A stretch of DNA of 64,000 bases from Salinisphaera sp. LB1 (lineage in GTDB: Bacteria > Pseudomonadota > Gammaproteobacteria > Nevskiales > Salinisphaeraceae): NCBI RefSeq assembly GCF_003177035.1, contig NZ_CP029488.1:2356001-2420000 (forward strand). The letters run 5' to 3'. The notes beneath the pieces are model-generated. The model saw nothing but the letters and a program-made list of their open reading frames with translations. It had not been told where the DNA came from and did not search any database. Positions 1 through 9,489 of this stretch are shown one piece after another. The position numbers and the translations under genes are program-made. The first letter of the stretch is position 1. Every line of letters starts with the position of its first letter.

Positions 1-987
1 GGTAATTTCCGGCTCGATATCGATCAGCGCGAACATGCGCGCGGTGTCGGCCATCGCCTTCTTCAACTCGCGATAGACGAAGCCAAGCGCCGACAGCGGC
101 AGAAACAGCTGCAGCATGTAGGCATTGACCATGGTGAGATCGCCGAGCGTCATGCTGCCGGCGACCACGCGCCGACCGGCCAGAATCATGATCGCGGTCA
201 TCGCGAGCGCGATCACCAGCGCCTGCAACGTGTTGAGCACGCCGAGTGAGCGTCGAGCGCGTGCCATGGCATCGGCCCAGCGGCCGAGCTCCGCATCGTA
301 GCGATCGGCTTCGAAGGCTTCGTTGCCGAAATACTTCACGGTCTCGTAGTTGAGCAGGGTATCGACCGCGCGTGTATTGGCCGCGGTATCCAGCCGGTTG
401 GATTCGCGGACATGCCGGGTGCGCCATTCGGTGAGTGCGGCGGTGACCGCCACGTAAGCGACCACGCTCACCAGCACGATCAGGGTGAACCAGATCGAGT
501 AGTAATAGAACAGGATTGCCGCGACCAGGCCGATCTCGAACGCAGTCGGCAGGATATTGAACAGCATGAAGCGCAGCAGGAAACGAATGCCGCCGAGGCC
601 GCGCTCGATATCGCGCGACAGGCCGCCGGTACGTCGCGACAGATGGAACTCCAGATCCAGCCGATGCAGGTGCGAAAAGACGGCGAGCGCGACCTGATGC
701 ATGGTGCGCTCGGTCACCCGGCCGAACACCAGGTCACGGATCTGACCGAACAGGGTGGAGGCCAGACGCAGCGCGCCGTAGGCCAGCAACAGGCCGAGCG
801 GCAGCACCAGGGCGGCGCTATGCTCCGAGCGATCCAGGCTGTCGACGATATGCTTGAGCGCGATCGGCAGCAGCACGGAAGCGCCCTTGGCCGCCATCAG
901 AAAGGCCATGGCCAGCGCTACGCGCGGCGTATGCGCGCGCAGGTAGGGTGTTAGTGCCACCAGCCGTCGCCATTCGGCGCAGCGCAC
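1..987 (-). CDS. ATM1/ABCB7-type ABC exporter, membrane domain (cut by window start)
   Basis: The minus-strand frame is open from the window edge to about position 987 and encodes the N-terminal ~329 residues of a fused permease-ATPase half transporter. The translation has the six-helix membrane-domain pattern, starting near TPYLRAHTPRVALAMAF. The last visible residues, ADTARMFALIDIEPEIT, match the linker that in ATM1/MsbA-like exporters precedes the ATPase domain. Walker motifs therefore lie outside the window. ATM1-type proteins export glutathione-linked or sulfur compounds in Fe-S assembly or metal tolerance; that role is family knowledge, not shown here. The start is uncertain: I chose the GTG at 987, the GTG at 960 is an alternative, and no clear ribosome binding site decides. 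Confidence 0.8.
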   Translation of the reverse strand, partial: MRCAEWRRLVALTPYLRAHTPRVALAMAFLMAAKGASVLLPIALKHIVDSLDRSEHSAALVLPLGLLLAYGALRLASTLFGQIRDLVFGRVTERTMHQVALAVFSHLHRLDLEFHLSRRTGGLSRDIERGLGGIRFLLRFMLFNILPTAFEIGLVAAILFYYYSIWFTLIVLVSVVAYVAVTAALTEWRTRHVRESNRLDTAANTRAVDTLLNYETVKYFGNEAFEADRYDAELGRWADAMARARRSLGVLNTLQALVIALAMTAIMILAGRRVVAGSMTLGDLTMVNAYMLQLFLPLSALGFVYRELKKAMADTARMFALIDIEPEIT

Positions 988-1069
988 CGCGCGCTCGTCG
1001 GACCGGGCGTGGCGATTCAACAGATCACGGGGGGTTGTCGTCCCGCCGGTGGATGTCCGGTTAACGCGG

Positions 1070-1621
1070 TCACAGGTCGTGGCGTTCGGACAACGGCTGC
1101 TGCGGCACCTTTCTCAGTTTGCTGGTGTCGTAGCCTATGTTCTTCACGCGCTGCACCAATGCCTTGTAGCGTTTTTCACTAATGTGCGGCGTACGCGCCA
1201 TGATCCAGACATAGTCGCGCTTGCTGCGCGCGATGATGGTGCTGTCGTAGTTCGGGCTGACGTAGGAGATCACATACTGCAGGCGCAGGACATGGTAGAA
1301 ATGCATGGCCCAGACTGCGTTGCCGCTACCATCGATCACCGTGCCGGTGGGCGTCATGGTGTGTTTCTTGCCGTTGAAGCCGCCTTCGCGATAGGTGAAC
1401 TTCACGTGGATCGTGTTGCCCTGGCCGCGCGAATATCGCTCGATCTCGTTGTAGGCATTCTTGGTCTTGGACGGCGGGATGTGCGCGATCACATACCAGG
1501 GGCCCATGAAACGATTGAGATCGACATCGTGCTCGCGCGGGAAGCCCGGCTTGGGCATGACACTGCACGCCGACAACGACAGCAGGACAATGATCGGCAG
1601 CAGAAAACGAAGACGGGACAT
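1070..1621 (-). CDS. blc: Lipocalin family outer-membrane lipoprotein (Blc-like)
   Basis: A 183-residue protein with a type II signal peptide and lipobox LSACS, so it should be lipidated at Cys19 and anchored in an envelope membrane. The lipocalin signature GxWY appears as GPWYVIAHIP just after the mature N-terminus. The remaining eight-strand barrel length fits bacterial Blc proteins, including the VWIMARTP strand near the end. Blc binds lysophospholipids or fatty acids and is linked to membrane maintenance. It lies upstream of the ABC exporter on the same strand with an 82-bp gap, so co-transcription is possible but unproven. Confidence 0.9.
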   Translation of the reverse strand: MSRLRFLLPIIVLLSLSACSVMPKPGFPREHDVDLNRFMGPWYVIAHIPPSKTKNAYNEIERYSRGQGNTIHVKFTYREGGFNGKKHTMTPTGTVIDGSGNAVWAMHFYHVLRLQYVISYVSPNYDSTIIARSKRDYVWIMARTPHISEKRYKALVQRVKNIGYDTSKLRKVPQQPLSERHDL

Positions 1622-1741
1622 GACGGGCTCCGCGAGGCCGCCGACCGGCGCCGCACTCGCGGGCGCCAGTCGAGGCCAGGATGAATGGCATTATGTATCC
1701 GCGTACGCGATCGCGGTGCCATTGGATGCCTCCGGGGCTGA

Positions 1742-3202
1742 TCAGTCCCAGATACCGGGTTCGACCTGCTCCGGTTTCTCGAGCACCCGCTTGTTGAAGA
1801 CCGGATCGCCGGTGCCGGTGCGGCGCTGTTTTTCGTAGTCCCGCAGTACGCGCAGCGCGATCGGGAACAGCAGCAGGATCGCCACCAGATTGGTCGTGGC
1901 CATCAGCCCCATGGCGAAGTCCGCGAAATTCCAGACGAAGCTCAGCGTGGCCACCGAGCCGATGAAGACCATGGCCAGCAGAAAGGGCCGCAGCCAGGCG
2001 ATCATGGTGTCCCCGTACTTGCCGAACAGGTAGTCGACGTTGATCTCGGTGTAGGCGAAGTTTGCCAGGATCGAGCTGTAGGCGAAAAAGAAGATCGCCA
2101 GCGCGATGAACCATTCGCCGAAGGCGCCGAGGTGATACTGCATCGCATCCTGGGTGAGTTTGATGCCCTCCAGCGACTGGCCGGCCGCATGGGCCTGCAG
2201 GATATGGTCGTAAACACCCGAAAGCAGAATCACTACCGCCGTACAGCTGCAGATGATCAGCGTATCGATGACCACGCCGAATGCCTGCACCAGCCCCTGG
2301 GCTGCCGGGTGCTTGACCTCAGCGGTCGCGGCGGCGTTCGGGGTCGAGCCCATGCCGGCCTCGTTCGAGAACAGGCCGCGCTGCACACCGTTCTTGAGCG
2401 CGGCGGCCACCGCATAGCCGGCCGCACCCCCGGCGACCGGACCGTAGCCGAACGCCGATTTCACGATCAGTGCCAGCATGCTCGGTACCTGCGCGTAGTT
2501 CGCAACCAGGATATAGGCCGCGACCAGAAAGTACCCGACGGCCATGATCGGCACGATCTTCTCGGCGGTGCGCGCGATCGACTTGATACCGCCGTAGATG
2601 ACGACGGCGGTAAGGATCACCAGCACGATCGCGGTCACCCAGTTGGGCACCCCGAAGCCGCCCTCGATGCCTTGCGCGATGGTGTTCGCCTGGGCGCCGC
2701 AGAAGGCAAAGCCGTAGGCGATGATCAGAAACACGGCGAACACGATACTCATCCAGCGCTGGCCGAGCGCCCGCTCGATATAATAAGCGGGTCCGCCGCG
2801 ATAGATGCCGTCGCCGTGGTGCACCTTGTAGACCTGCGCGAGGGTGCACTCGATGAAGGTGGTGGCGATGCCCACCAGCGCGGTCATCCACATCCAGAAG
2901 ATGGCCCCCGGCCCGCCGGCGAACAACGCCAGGGCCACACCGGCCAGATTGCCGGTGCCCACGCGGGCGGCCAGCGAGGTCGCCAGCGCCTGGAACGAGC
3001 TCACGCCCTTGCCGCTGCCTTTCTCGGTGAACACCAGTGCCGCCATGTGTGCCAGCAACCGGAATTGCAGGCCGCGGGTGGCAATGGTGAACACCAGGCC
3101 GGCGCCCAGCAGCAAGTAGGTGAGGATGTAGTTCCAGATAAAACCACTGACTGGATTGATTACCGCATTCACGGCCTGTTCCAGCGTCTGGATGAGCGTC
3201 AT
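1742..3202 (-). CDS. Alanine/glycine:cation symporter (AgcS/AlsT family)
   Basis: A 486-residue integral membrane protein with about eleven hydrophobic segments. It carries family hallmarks: GTGNLAGVALA early in the protein, GGPAYYIERALG, and the NEAGMGSTPNAAATA segment in the middle, which belongs to Na+-coupled alanine/glycine/D-alanine carriers. I placed the start at the ATG at 3202 because GGGGAGA lies 5-11 bases upstream of it; a longer open frame upstream has no family character. A perfect 9-bp stem-loop sits just upstream of this ribosome binding site. Substrate preference within the family cannot be read from sequence. Confidence 0.93.
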   Translation of the reverse strand: MTLIQTLEQAVNAVINPVSGFIWNYILTYLLLGAGLVFTIATRGLQFRLLAHMAALVFTEKGSGKGVSSFQALATSLAARVGTGNLAGVALALFAGGPGAIFWMWMTALVGIATTFIECTLAQVYKVHHGDGIYRGGPAYYIERALGQRWMSIVFAVFLIIAYGFAFCGAQANTIAQGIEGGFGVPNWVTAIVLVILTAVVIYGGIKSIARTAEKIVPIMAVGYFLVAAYILVANYAQVPSMLALIVKSAFGYGPVAGGAAGYAVAAALKNGVQRGLFSNEAGMGSTPNAAATAEVKHPAAQGLVQAFGVVIDTLIICSCTAVVILLSGVYDHILQAHAAGQSLEGIKLTQDAMQYHLGAFGEWFIALAIFFFAYSSILANFAYTEINVDYLFGKYGDTMIAWLRPFLLAMVFIGSVATLSFVWNFADFAMGLMATTNLVAILLLFPIALRVLRDYEKQRRTGTGDPVFNKRVLEKPEQVEPGIWD

Positions 3203-3217
3203 CGATTTGTCTCCCCG

Positions 3218-3239
3218 GCGTGCCCGCTCTCGGGCACGC
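3218..3239 (-). promoter_or_regulatory. Stem-loop in the 5' leader of the AgcS symporter gene
   Basis: Nine perfectly paired bases (GCGTGCCCG with CGGGCACGC) close a CTCT loop about 15 bases upstream of the symporter start and directly 5' of its GGGGAGA ribosome binding site. There is no T-tract, so it is not a typical terminator. It could modulate translation or mRNA stability, but no known riboswitch class was recognised. Confidence 0.35.
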
Positions 3240-3785
3240 GATAAGTGGTAGCGCGACGTTTTACCCCCGGCCGCAGCCGGGTACAGGCGCTGCTGCAGCA
3301 TCACGGCCGGGCCCGGCGGAGAATATCGCCGCGGGCCGGATGCAAACCGCTGCTAGCAGATCGTCGCGAAAAACGAATTGTGTCTTCGGGAGACCGCTCG
3401 GATTGAGCCGCCCGGTGTGGTTGGCCATGCCCACGGCACGGCACGGATGCAATAGTCACGGCGCGAGTGATTGAGCCCCGGATTTTCGACCATCCACCCT
3501 CGCATGCGACCTGGATCTGTAACGACCGTGGCCCATGCTGTACTTGGCGCAAGCGTCTGCGATTTCCCGGCGGCGCCCTTTTTACCGTGCCGGAGGCGGT
3601 GAGGCAATTGCCCGGAAGCCGTAGGCGCTACCGCGGCAAGCGCTCGCGGCCTGTCGGGGCGCGCGACAAGCCTCCCGCGCTCGCGCCGTGCCGAGTGCCG
3701 TGTCAGTCCGTGGGGTCGTTCGCCAATGCGGCAGGCGCTCCTCCCGTGGTCGCCTGGCAAGCACCACTGTGGCAGGGGCGATCGA
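3240..3785. other. Non-coding gap between symporter and TRAP cassette
   Basis: About 545 bases between the symporter leader and the stop of the binding-protein gene. All short open frames here look random, with no homologous motif and no consistent codon bias. It probably holds the symporter promoter and the 3' end of the TRAP-like transcript. I see no convincing terminator, promoter or RNA gene. Confidence 0.4.
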
Positions 3786-4844
3786 TCAATTCACCGGGCC
3801 GCCTTCGCTGTCCAGGCTGCACTCGGCGAGACTCGGGTCGCTGGAGCAGCGAATCTTTTTCAACATATGCTGCATCTTGTGGCTGTACCAGCCTTCCTTC
3901 CACAGTCGCTCGCGGGTCTTGCGAAACATCTGGCGGTACTTCCGGGCTCGATCGCCCGAGATATGCACCCAGTACTTGTCCGGAATCTTGTTGTCGGACT
4001 GTTTTACCCGGCGCATGGTCGGCCCGTACATATTGTTGAATACCCAGGTGCGTGATTTCTGGCCGAAATCGGCCGGGAACCGGTTCTTGTGGAAGACGAG
4101 CTGGCCGGACAGCATGCCCAGCACGAAGTCGGCGATGCCGCCGTTGTTGCCCAGCCCCTTGTACAACTCCAGGGCGTCGTAGGCGAACGACGGCGCATAG
4201 GCCAGATCGACGCTGTGGTTGTTGAACATGGGGCCGAACGAGGCGATCGACGCGCCCACCGGCGAGGCCCCGGCCACGTTGGCGAGTGTCGAGGCCTGCT
4301 TGTCGTCAGACAGCACGGCGATCTTCTTGCCGGCGAGTTTTTTCAGTGAATCCAGATCGCTGCGATTGCGTGCGAACAGAAACGCCTTGCCCAGGGGCAC
4401 GACGCCGGCCACTTCATAGTCGCCCTGTTGCATGTATTTCGCGGCCTTGGGACTGGACATGACCCGGATCGCGGTCTTTTCCTGGGCATAGGTCTGCAGC
4501 CCGCCGGCCATGTCCAGGCTGCCGGCGAACTTGACGAAGTGGATGTCGCGCACGCCGGTTATTGCGGCCATGTCGCACTTGCCGGCCTTGAAGTCGTTGG
4601 CGGCGACGGCCTCGTCGGTGTAGGCCTTGGGCTTGAGCCGGATGCCCCAGGCCCGGGCCTGCACGATATAGTCCTGAAACGACTGATAGATAAAGCCGTT
4701 GGCGCCGATGGGATCGTAGATGCACAGGGTGCGGGTTTCGGTGGCCGCCGCCGGCTGCAATGCGCCGGCGGTCAGCACCAGGGCGCCGAGCGCCAGGCGC
4801 AGTACAGGACCGACGAGCCGACGAATGAGGGGATGGTGGTTCAT
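3786..4844 (-). CDS. Putative periplasmic solute-binding protein, AdeT/DUF6091-like
   Basis: A 352-residue protein with a cleavable signal peptide (hydrophobic VLRLALGALVLTAGAL, then AAATETRTL). The mature part begins with LCIYDPIGANG and reads as a two-lobed extracytoplasmic binding protein, with typical KKLAGKKIAVLSDDKQ and late basic helices ending in a Cys-containing tail. It resembles proteins annotated AdeT or putative solute-binding protein, which were once proposed as efflux components but are placed with TRAP genes. Here it is the last gene of a minus-strand unit, 33 bases downstream of a DctM-type permease. The arrangement supports a TRAP-like uptake role. The ligand is unknown. Confidence 0.75.
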   Translation of the reverse strand: MNHHPLIRRLVGPVLRLALGALVLTAGALQPAAATETRTLCIYDPIGANGFIYQSFQDYIVQARAWGIRLKPKAYTDEAVAANDFKAGKCDMAAITGVRDIHFVKFAGSLDMAGGLQTYAQEKTAIRVMSSPKAAKYMQQGDYEVAGVVPLGKAFLFARNRSDLDSLKKLAGKKIAVLSDDKQASTLANVAGASPVGASIASFGPMFNNHSVDLAYAPSFAYDALELYKGLGNNGGIADFVLGMLSGQLVFHKNRFPADFGQKSRTWVFNNMYGPTMRRVKQSDNKIPDKYWVHISGDRARKYRQMFRKTRERLWKEGWYSHKMQHMLKKIRCSSDPSLAECSLDSEGGPVN

Positions 4845-4877
4845 GGTTGCTCCTCCTTGGATGGCGTATCCGGATGC

Positions 4878-7007
4878 TCAGAACACGGCATTGAAGACCA
4901 GCGGCGCGAAGGCGACGAGCAGTAGCGATGAGGCCATCACGGCCATGGGCAGCAGCAGCGATTCATGGCGGCGCCAGAAACCCGGATCGTCGGCCGCTTC
5001 GGCATGGGCCGCGGCGTATTCGGCCTCGCCCACGACCTGGCGGGTGAGCAGCCGGTTGAGCGCGACCGGCGGGCTGAGATAACCCAGCTCGAAGGCCACT
5101 AGCACGATCATCCAGAAATGCACCGGGTTGATGCCGTTGTGATAGGCGATCGGCGCGATCGTCGCGCTGACCAGGATAATCGCGCCGTAGGGGTCCATGA
5201 TCATGCCGATGATCACGAGCATGCACACCAGAATCGCCGTGGCCTCCCAGACGTTGCCCAGATGAGCCGGGAACAGATTCATCACGCCCGAGCGCTCCAT
5301 GACGCCGCCGAACACGATCGACAACGTCATCAGCATGAGCAGTGCCCCGATCAGGGTCGAGGTTTCCGCGGTGGCCGCGCGCAGGGCGTTGGCGAAACCG
5401 GCCGGCGCGGGGCTCGGGGCGGCGGTTTCGCCGCGATCGGCGCCCGTGAGCGCATCCGCATGCAGGCGATGTGCCCGCCAGCGGTCGTAGGCGAGCAGGG
5501 CGATCAGCATCAGCGGCAGAATCACCGGCGCCGAGAATTCGTTGAAGCGCTGCCCCAGCAAGTGCGAATAAAGCAGTATCACCGCGGCGCCAATCAGCAG
5601 ATAGGGCAGCAGCGGCACAATGGCTCGCAGGGTCTGCGGCAGGGCGGCGTCCGGCTTGGCCAGATGCGGCCGGGACTTGCGGGTGAGATAGATGAAGCCG
5701 CAGAACAATAGCGCGCTGAGCGCAAAGACGTAGAGCCCCCAGCCATAGAGTTGATCGGTGGTCACCTGTCGGTTGAGTGCGGCGATGATCACCACCATCA
5801 GGCATGGATTGAGCACCACGCCCATGCTGCCTGACATGGCGGTCGAGGCGATCGCGAGCTGGCGATAGGTGCCGGCGATGCGCAGTTCCTGGTAGATGAC
5901 CGCGCCGATCGCCAGTACGAAGATGCCCGACGCGCCGGTATAGGCGGTCGGCCAGGCCGAGGCCAGGACCACGATGATGACGACGAACTCCGGGCGCATC
6001 TCCCAGGAGCGAAACAGGCCGAAGACCAACTCGGCGATGCGGGTGTGCTTGAGCATCATGCCCACCCAGACATACAGCCCGATGCTGGTATACAGATCGG
6101 CGAAGCGGATCATCTTGGTCAGCTGGATCACCGGGCCGGCCAGATAGCGCTCGACACAGAAGAAATACAGGATCGAGATCAGCGCGAGCCAGCAGTACAA
6201 CGGCACCGAAAGAGCGGCGTGAAACACCGATCGCTCGTTCGAGGCGTTGCCGGGCACGCGCAGGAGCCGCCAGGCCGCGACACCCGCCAGCACGGCGAAC
6301 CCACCCGCCCAGCCGCCATCGAGCAGCAGATCCCCGCCGCCGTCGAGCCGGGCCCAGGCCAGCGCGCTCACGGTCATCGCCAGATGGGTGGCCAGCTGCA
6401 TGCCCGCCGATACGCGATGATCGAGCCGGCTGGCGGGCGGGCGCAGGGCGATCTGTTCGGCCAGCGCCAGCGCGATGGCCCCGCCGAACAGGATCAGCAG
6501 CACCAGAATGTAGGGTTGCCAATTCTGGCCGATGCTGTTGATCCGGCCGACGCCGAGTTCAACGGCACGAAACGCCCTCAGCGTCGCGGTGGCGGTCATC
6601 TTCCGGTTGTAGCGATAAAACTGGAAGCTCTGCCGGCATTCCTGGCGCTGGGCGATCAGCGATTGCCGCAGCGCCTTCGGATGGGCCGGGCCGGCATCGA
6701 ACAGGCTGTCGCTGTCGGCCTTGCGCTGCTGTGCCTTTTTTACCCGGGCCGCGATATCCGGGTTCGGGTTGCAGTGGGGTTTGGGCATGTCGGCGCGCAG
6801 GACGTTGTAGTCCCGCCAGATATGCCCGCCCAGGCTCAGCAACTGGCCGTGAATGAAGGCGCTGGTGCCGAAGACGATCGCCAGCAACAGCAGGACTGCC
6901 GTCGGCAGCGTGATCAGCCAACTGCGCAGGCGGCTGTACTGGGTGGGGCGATCCCCGGCGTGGGGGTCGGACGGGGCCGGCCCGGTTTCGCTGTATGGCG
7001 TGGCCAT
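4878..7007 (-). CDS. TRAP transporter large permease (DctM-like) with long N-terminal extension
   Basis: A 709-residue polytopic membrane protein. The C-terminal ~450 residues carry the DctM signature, notably IMDPYGAIILVSATIAPIA followed by ELGYLSPPVALN, typical of TRAP large permeases. The N-terminal ~250 residues hold a first membrane helix, a ~100-residue soluble loop with two cysteines (positions near 78 and 123), then more helices that may replace the separate DctQ subunit. Ordinary DctM proteins are ~430 residues, so this is an enlarged, probably fused form. Its ATG shares one base with the stop of the upstream lipoprotein gene, so translation is likely coupled. Confidence 0.85.
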   Translation of the reverse strand: MATPYSETGPAPSDPHAGDRPTQYSRLRSWLITLPTAVLLLLAIVFGTSAFIHGQLLSLGGHIWRDYNVLRADMPKPHCNPNPDIAARVKKAQQRKADSDSLFDAGPAHPKALRQSLIAQRQECRQSFQFYRYNRKMTATATLRAFRAVELGVGRINSIGQNWQPYILVLLILFGGAIALALAEQIALRPPASRLDHRVSAGMQLATHLAMTVSALAWARLDGGGDLLLDGGWAGGFAVLAGVAAWRLLRVPGNASNERSVFHAALSVPLYCWLALISILYFFCVERYLAGPVIQLTKMIRFADLYTSIGLYVWVGMMLKHTRIAELVFGLFRSWEMRPEFVVIIVVLASAWPTAYTGASGIFVLAIGAVIYQELRIAGTYRQLAIASTAMSGSMGVVLNPCLMVVIIAALNRQVTTDQLYGWGLYVFALSALLFCGFIYLTRKSRPHLAKPDAALPQTLRAIVPLLPYLLIGAAVILLYSHLLGQRFNEFSAPVILPLMLIALLAYDRWRAHRLHADALTGADRGETAAPSPAPAGFANALRAATAETSTLIGALLMLMTLSIVFGGVMERSGVMNLFPAHLGNVWEATAILVCMLVIIGMIMDPYGAIILVSATIAPIAYHNGINPVHFWMIVLVAFELGYLSPPVALNRLLTRQVVGEAEYAAAHAEAADDPGFWRRHESLLLPMAVMASSLLLVAFAPLVFNAVF

Positions 7008-8026
7008 CAGTTCAGCAGACTATTCATGTCCACGTTGGACGACTTGTTTTTGTGGGCGTCGCCCGGGAAGGTGCCCAGACCGAGAAACGGCGTGCGCTTG
7101 CCGGTCTTCTGGGTCCAGATCTCGTCCGACAGGAACATCGCCTCCCGGTACGCAACCTGGGAAAAGATCTGGTAGTCCTTGGGCCCGTCTCCCGCGTTAT
7201 AGATCTTGGCGACCTGGCGGATGCCGGCCCGTTCGCGATCCGCGTCGGACTGACCATAGCCGGCCTGGGCGTAGAGCATGGCCGCCATGGGCATGCCCTT
7301 GGACGCTCCCAGATCGGCGGCGGCCTTGAGTTGTTGCCAGGGCTGGGCACCCGCGGGGGCGGTGCCTGGCACGCTCAGCCATACCACGGCCTGCAGCGCA
7401 TTCGGCACGCCCCACCACTTGTTGTTGTCGAGACAGTGGGTGGCGCGACCGGCGCGGGCAGCGATGTCTTGCGGTACGCCCACGCTGCTGCCGGCGCGGA
7501 TGTCCGACAACACCGCCTGCACCGATGTCAGCAGGCCCGACAGGTATTCCATCTGCTCGGTGTCGCTGCCGAGCGTCGGGCACTGGCCGTCACCGATCTT
7601 GCCGAAGGCATCGACCGTGTCGTGATAGACCTTGAGCCGGCGTTCGGCGGTGCGCTGGTAGAGCCGTTGTGCCCGGATGCGCGCATCGCGGGCCTCGGTG
7701 GTGCGGCCGGCGTGCAGGGCGCGATCGAAGTGCAGCTGGGCCTCCTGGGCGGCGGCTTCGGAGCACAGACCGCCCAGGGTATGGGTGTTGAGCAGGACCC
7801 GGCTCGGCGGCTGCATCACGCGGCCGAACGCGCCCAGAAGCTGGGTCTGGCCCAGGCCGGTGCCACAGGCCGACATGTCGAGATCGTGGCTGGCATACAC
7901 ATGCGGCACCACCTCGTCCTGGGCCAGATGGTTGAGCACGCTTCCGGTCGGCTTGTAGACCAGACCGCAGGCGCCGAGCGCGAATGTGACGAGCAGAATC
8001 AACGGCAGGCGTACGATCTTGGCCAT
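7007..8026 (-). CDS. Lipoprotein of the TRAP cassette, possibly TatT-like
   Basis: A 339-residue protein with lipobox ALGAC (lipidated at Cys20). The mature part looks largely helical, with Ala/Gln-rich repeats of the kind seen in TPR folds, such as AAAQEAQLHFDRALHAGR and MPMAAMLYAQAGYGQSDADR. It is the first gene of the cassette and overlaps the permease start by one base. In Treponema the TRAP binding protein partners a TPR lipoprotein called TatT. By position and architecture this protein could be the counterpart, but I cannot show homology by eye. It could equally be an unrelated lipoprotein. Confidence 0.6.
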   Translation of the reverse strand: MAKIVRLPLILLVTFALGACGLVYKPTGSVLNHLAQDEVVPHVYASHDLDMSACGTGLGQTQLLGAFGRVMQPPSRVLLNTHTLGGLCSEAAAQEAQLHFDRALHAGRTTEARDARIRAQRLYQRTAERRLKVYHDTVDAFGKIGDGQCPTLGSDTEQMEYLSGLLTSVQAVLSDIRAGSSVGVPQDIAARAGRATHCLDNNKWWGVPNALQAVVWLSVPGTAPAGAQPWQQLKAAADLGASKGMPMAAMLYAQAGYGQSDADRERAGIRQVAKIYNAGDGPKDYQIFSQVAYREAMFLSDEIWTQKTGKRTPFLGLGTFPGDAHKNKSSNVDMNSLLN

Positions 8027-8255
8027 GGCAGGTTCTCCGTCCTTCCGATATCGGGTTCCGTGTCGACGGCGACCGAAGGCGCGCCACCGTTACCCCAATG
8101 CGCCGACCGCGGTGCGATCGCCGCCGCGGTCGCTGCCCGGCGTTGGTTCGGATCGGCCGGGCACGCTATTTGGAAAAAGTATATTTTTAGAAACGGCACG
8201 CCAAGGTGCCAAAACGTCGTATGCGACAATTGCGCTTGGCCGACTCGCGATATCC

Positions 8256-9458
8256 ATGACCCAGACAATCGATACCGATGTGATCGTGCTCGGCGGCGGC
8301 GCGGCGGGGCTGATGTGTGCCGCGGTGGCCGGTGCGCGCGGGCGGCGCGTGCAGGTCCTGGAAAAGACGCGGCGCGTGGGCAAGAAGATCCTGATGTCGG
8401 GCGGCGGGCGCTGTAACTTCACCAATCTTTACAGCGGCCCGGCGAACTTCCTGTCGGCCAACCCGCACTACTGCAAATCGGCGCTGGCGCGCTATACCCC
8501 GGCCGACTTCATCGCGTTGGTGGAAGCCCACGGCATCGCCTATCACGAGAAGGAACGCGGCCAGCTGTTCTGCGACCACTCCTCCAAGCAGATCGTGCGA
8601 TTGTTGCTGGACGAATGCGAACGCGCGGGCGTGGCCGTGCATACGGAAGTCGATATCCGAAACGTCGCGCGCGCGGACAACGGTAACTTCCGGGTCGACA
8701 CCGGCGCCGGTGTCTGGACCGGCGCGGCCGTGGTGGTCGCCACCGGCGGGCTGTCGATTCCGAAAATGGGGGCCTCCGGCTTTGGCTTCGATCTGGCGCG
8801 ACGCTTCGGGTTGGCCGTGCGCGAACCGCGTCCGGCACTGGTGCCGTTCACGCTGGCGGGGCAGCAACGCGAATCGTTTGCCGAGCTGTCCGGGCTCGGG
8901 CTGGACGTCGAGGCCCATTGTCACGAGGCGAGCTTCGATGCCGGGATGCTGTTCACCCATCGCGGACTGAGCGGGCCCGCCATGCTGCAGGTTTCATCCT
9001 ACTGGCAGGCGGGCGATTCGGTCGGCGTGGATTTTCTGCCCGGTGTCGATGCCCGCGCCTGGCTGGCCGAGCGGCGCGAGGCGCGCCCCGATGCCCGCTT
9101 GTCCACCGTGCTGGCCGAACGGCTGCCCAAGCGCCTTGCGGTGTGTCTGTGTCGCGATGCCGGCGCGGCGCGGCTGGGCGATGCGCGGCTCAAATCCCTG
9201 TCGGAGGATGAACTCACGGCAGTCGCCGCTCGGCTCGCGGACTGGCGATTCCGGCCCGACGGCACCGAAGGCTATCGCACTGCGGAGGTCACGATCGGCG
9301 GCGTGGACACCGCGGCCCTGTCGTCGGCCACGATGGCGGCGCGCGACGTGCCCGGGCTGTATTTCATCGGCGAGGTGGTCGATGTGACCGGGCATCTCGG
9401 CGGGCACAATTTTCAATGGGCCTGGGCCTCTGCCAACGCGGCCGGTCAGGTAGTCTAG
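8256..9458 (+). CDS. BaiN/RdsA (HI0933/YhiN) family FAD-dependent oxidoreductase
   Basis: A 400-residue flavoprotein. The N-terminal Rossmann motif VLGGGAAGLMCA binds FAD, followed by the family-specific GKKILMSGGGRCNFTN and, near the C-terminus, GHLGGHNFQWAWASA. These three blocks define the HI0933/YhiN group, which includes flavin reductases of unclear natural substrate. I chose the ATG at 8256 because the protein aligns to the family from there; the upstream extension is non-homologous. It is divergent from the TRAP lipoprotein, and the 229-bp spacer contains an AT-rich tract near 8170-8195 that could hold a promoter. Confidence 0.92.
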   Translation: MTQTIDTDVIVLGGGAAGLMCAAVAGARGRRVQVLEKTRRVGKKILMSGGGRCNFTNLYSGPANFLSANPHYCKSALARYTPADFIALVEAHGIAYHEKERGQLFCDHSSKQIVRLLLDECERAGVAVHTEVDIRNVARADNGNFRVDTGAGVWTGAAVVVATGGLSIPKMGASGFGFDLARRFGLAVREPRPALVPFTLAGQQRESFAELSGLGLDVEAHCHEASFDAGMLFTHRGLSGPAMLQVSSYWQAGDSVGVDFLPGVDARAWLAERREARPDARLSTVLAERLPKRLAVCLCRDAGAARLGDARLKSLSEDELTAVAARLADWRFRPDGTEGYRTAEVTIGGVDTAALSSATMAARDVPGLYFIGEVVDVTGHLGGHNFQWAWASANAAGQVV

Positions 9459-9489
9459 GGCGCACGTTCACAAGCCCCCGTCTGCCGAC

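Noticed and set aside
3203-3785. Possible glycine or other riboswitch upstream of the AgcS symporter
   Set aside because: Only one simple hairpin is present; no conserved riboswitch core or tandem aptamer layout could be found.
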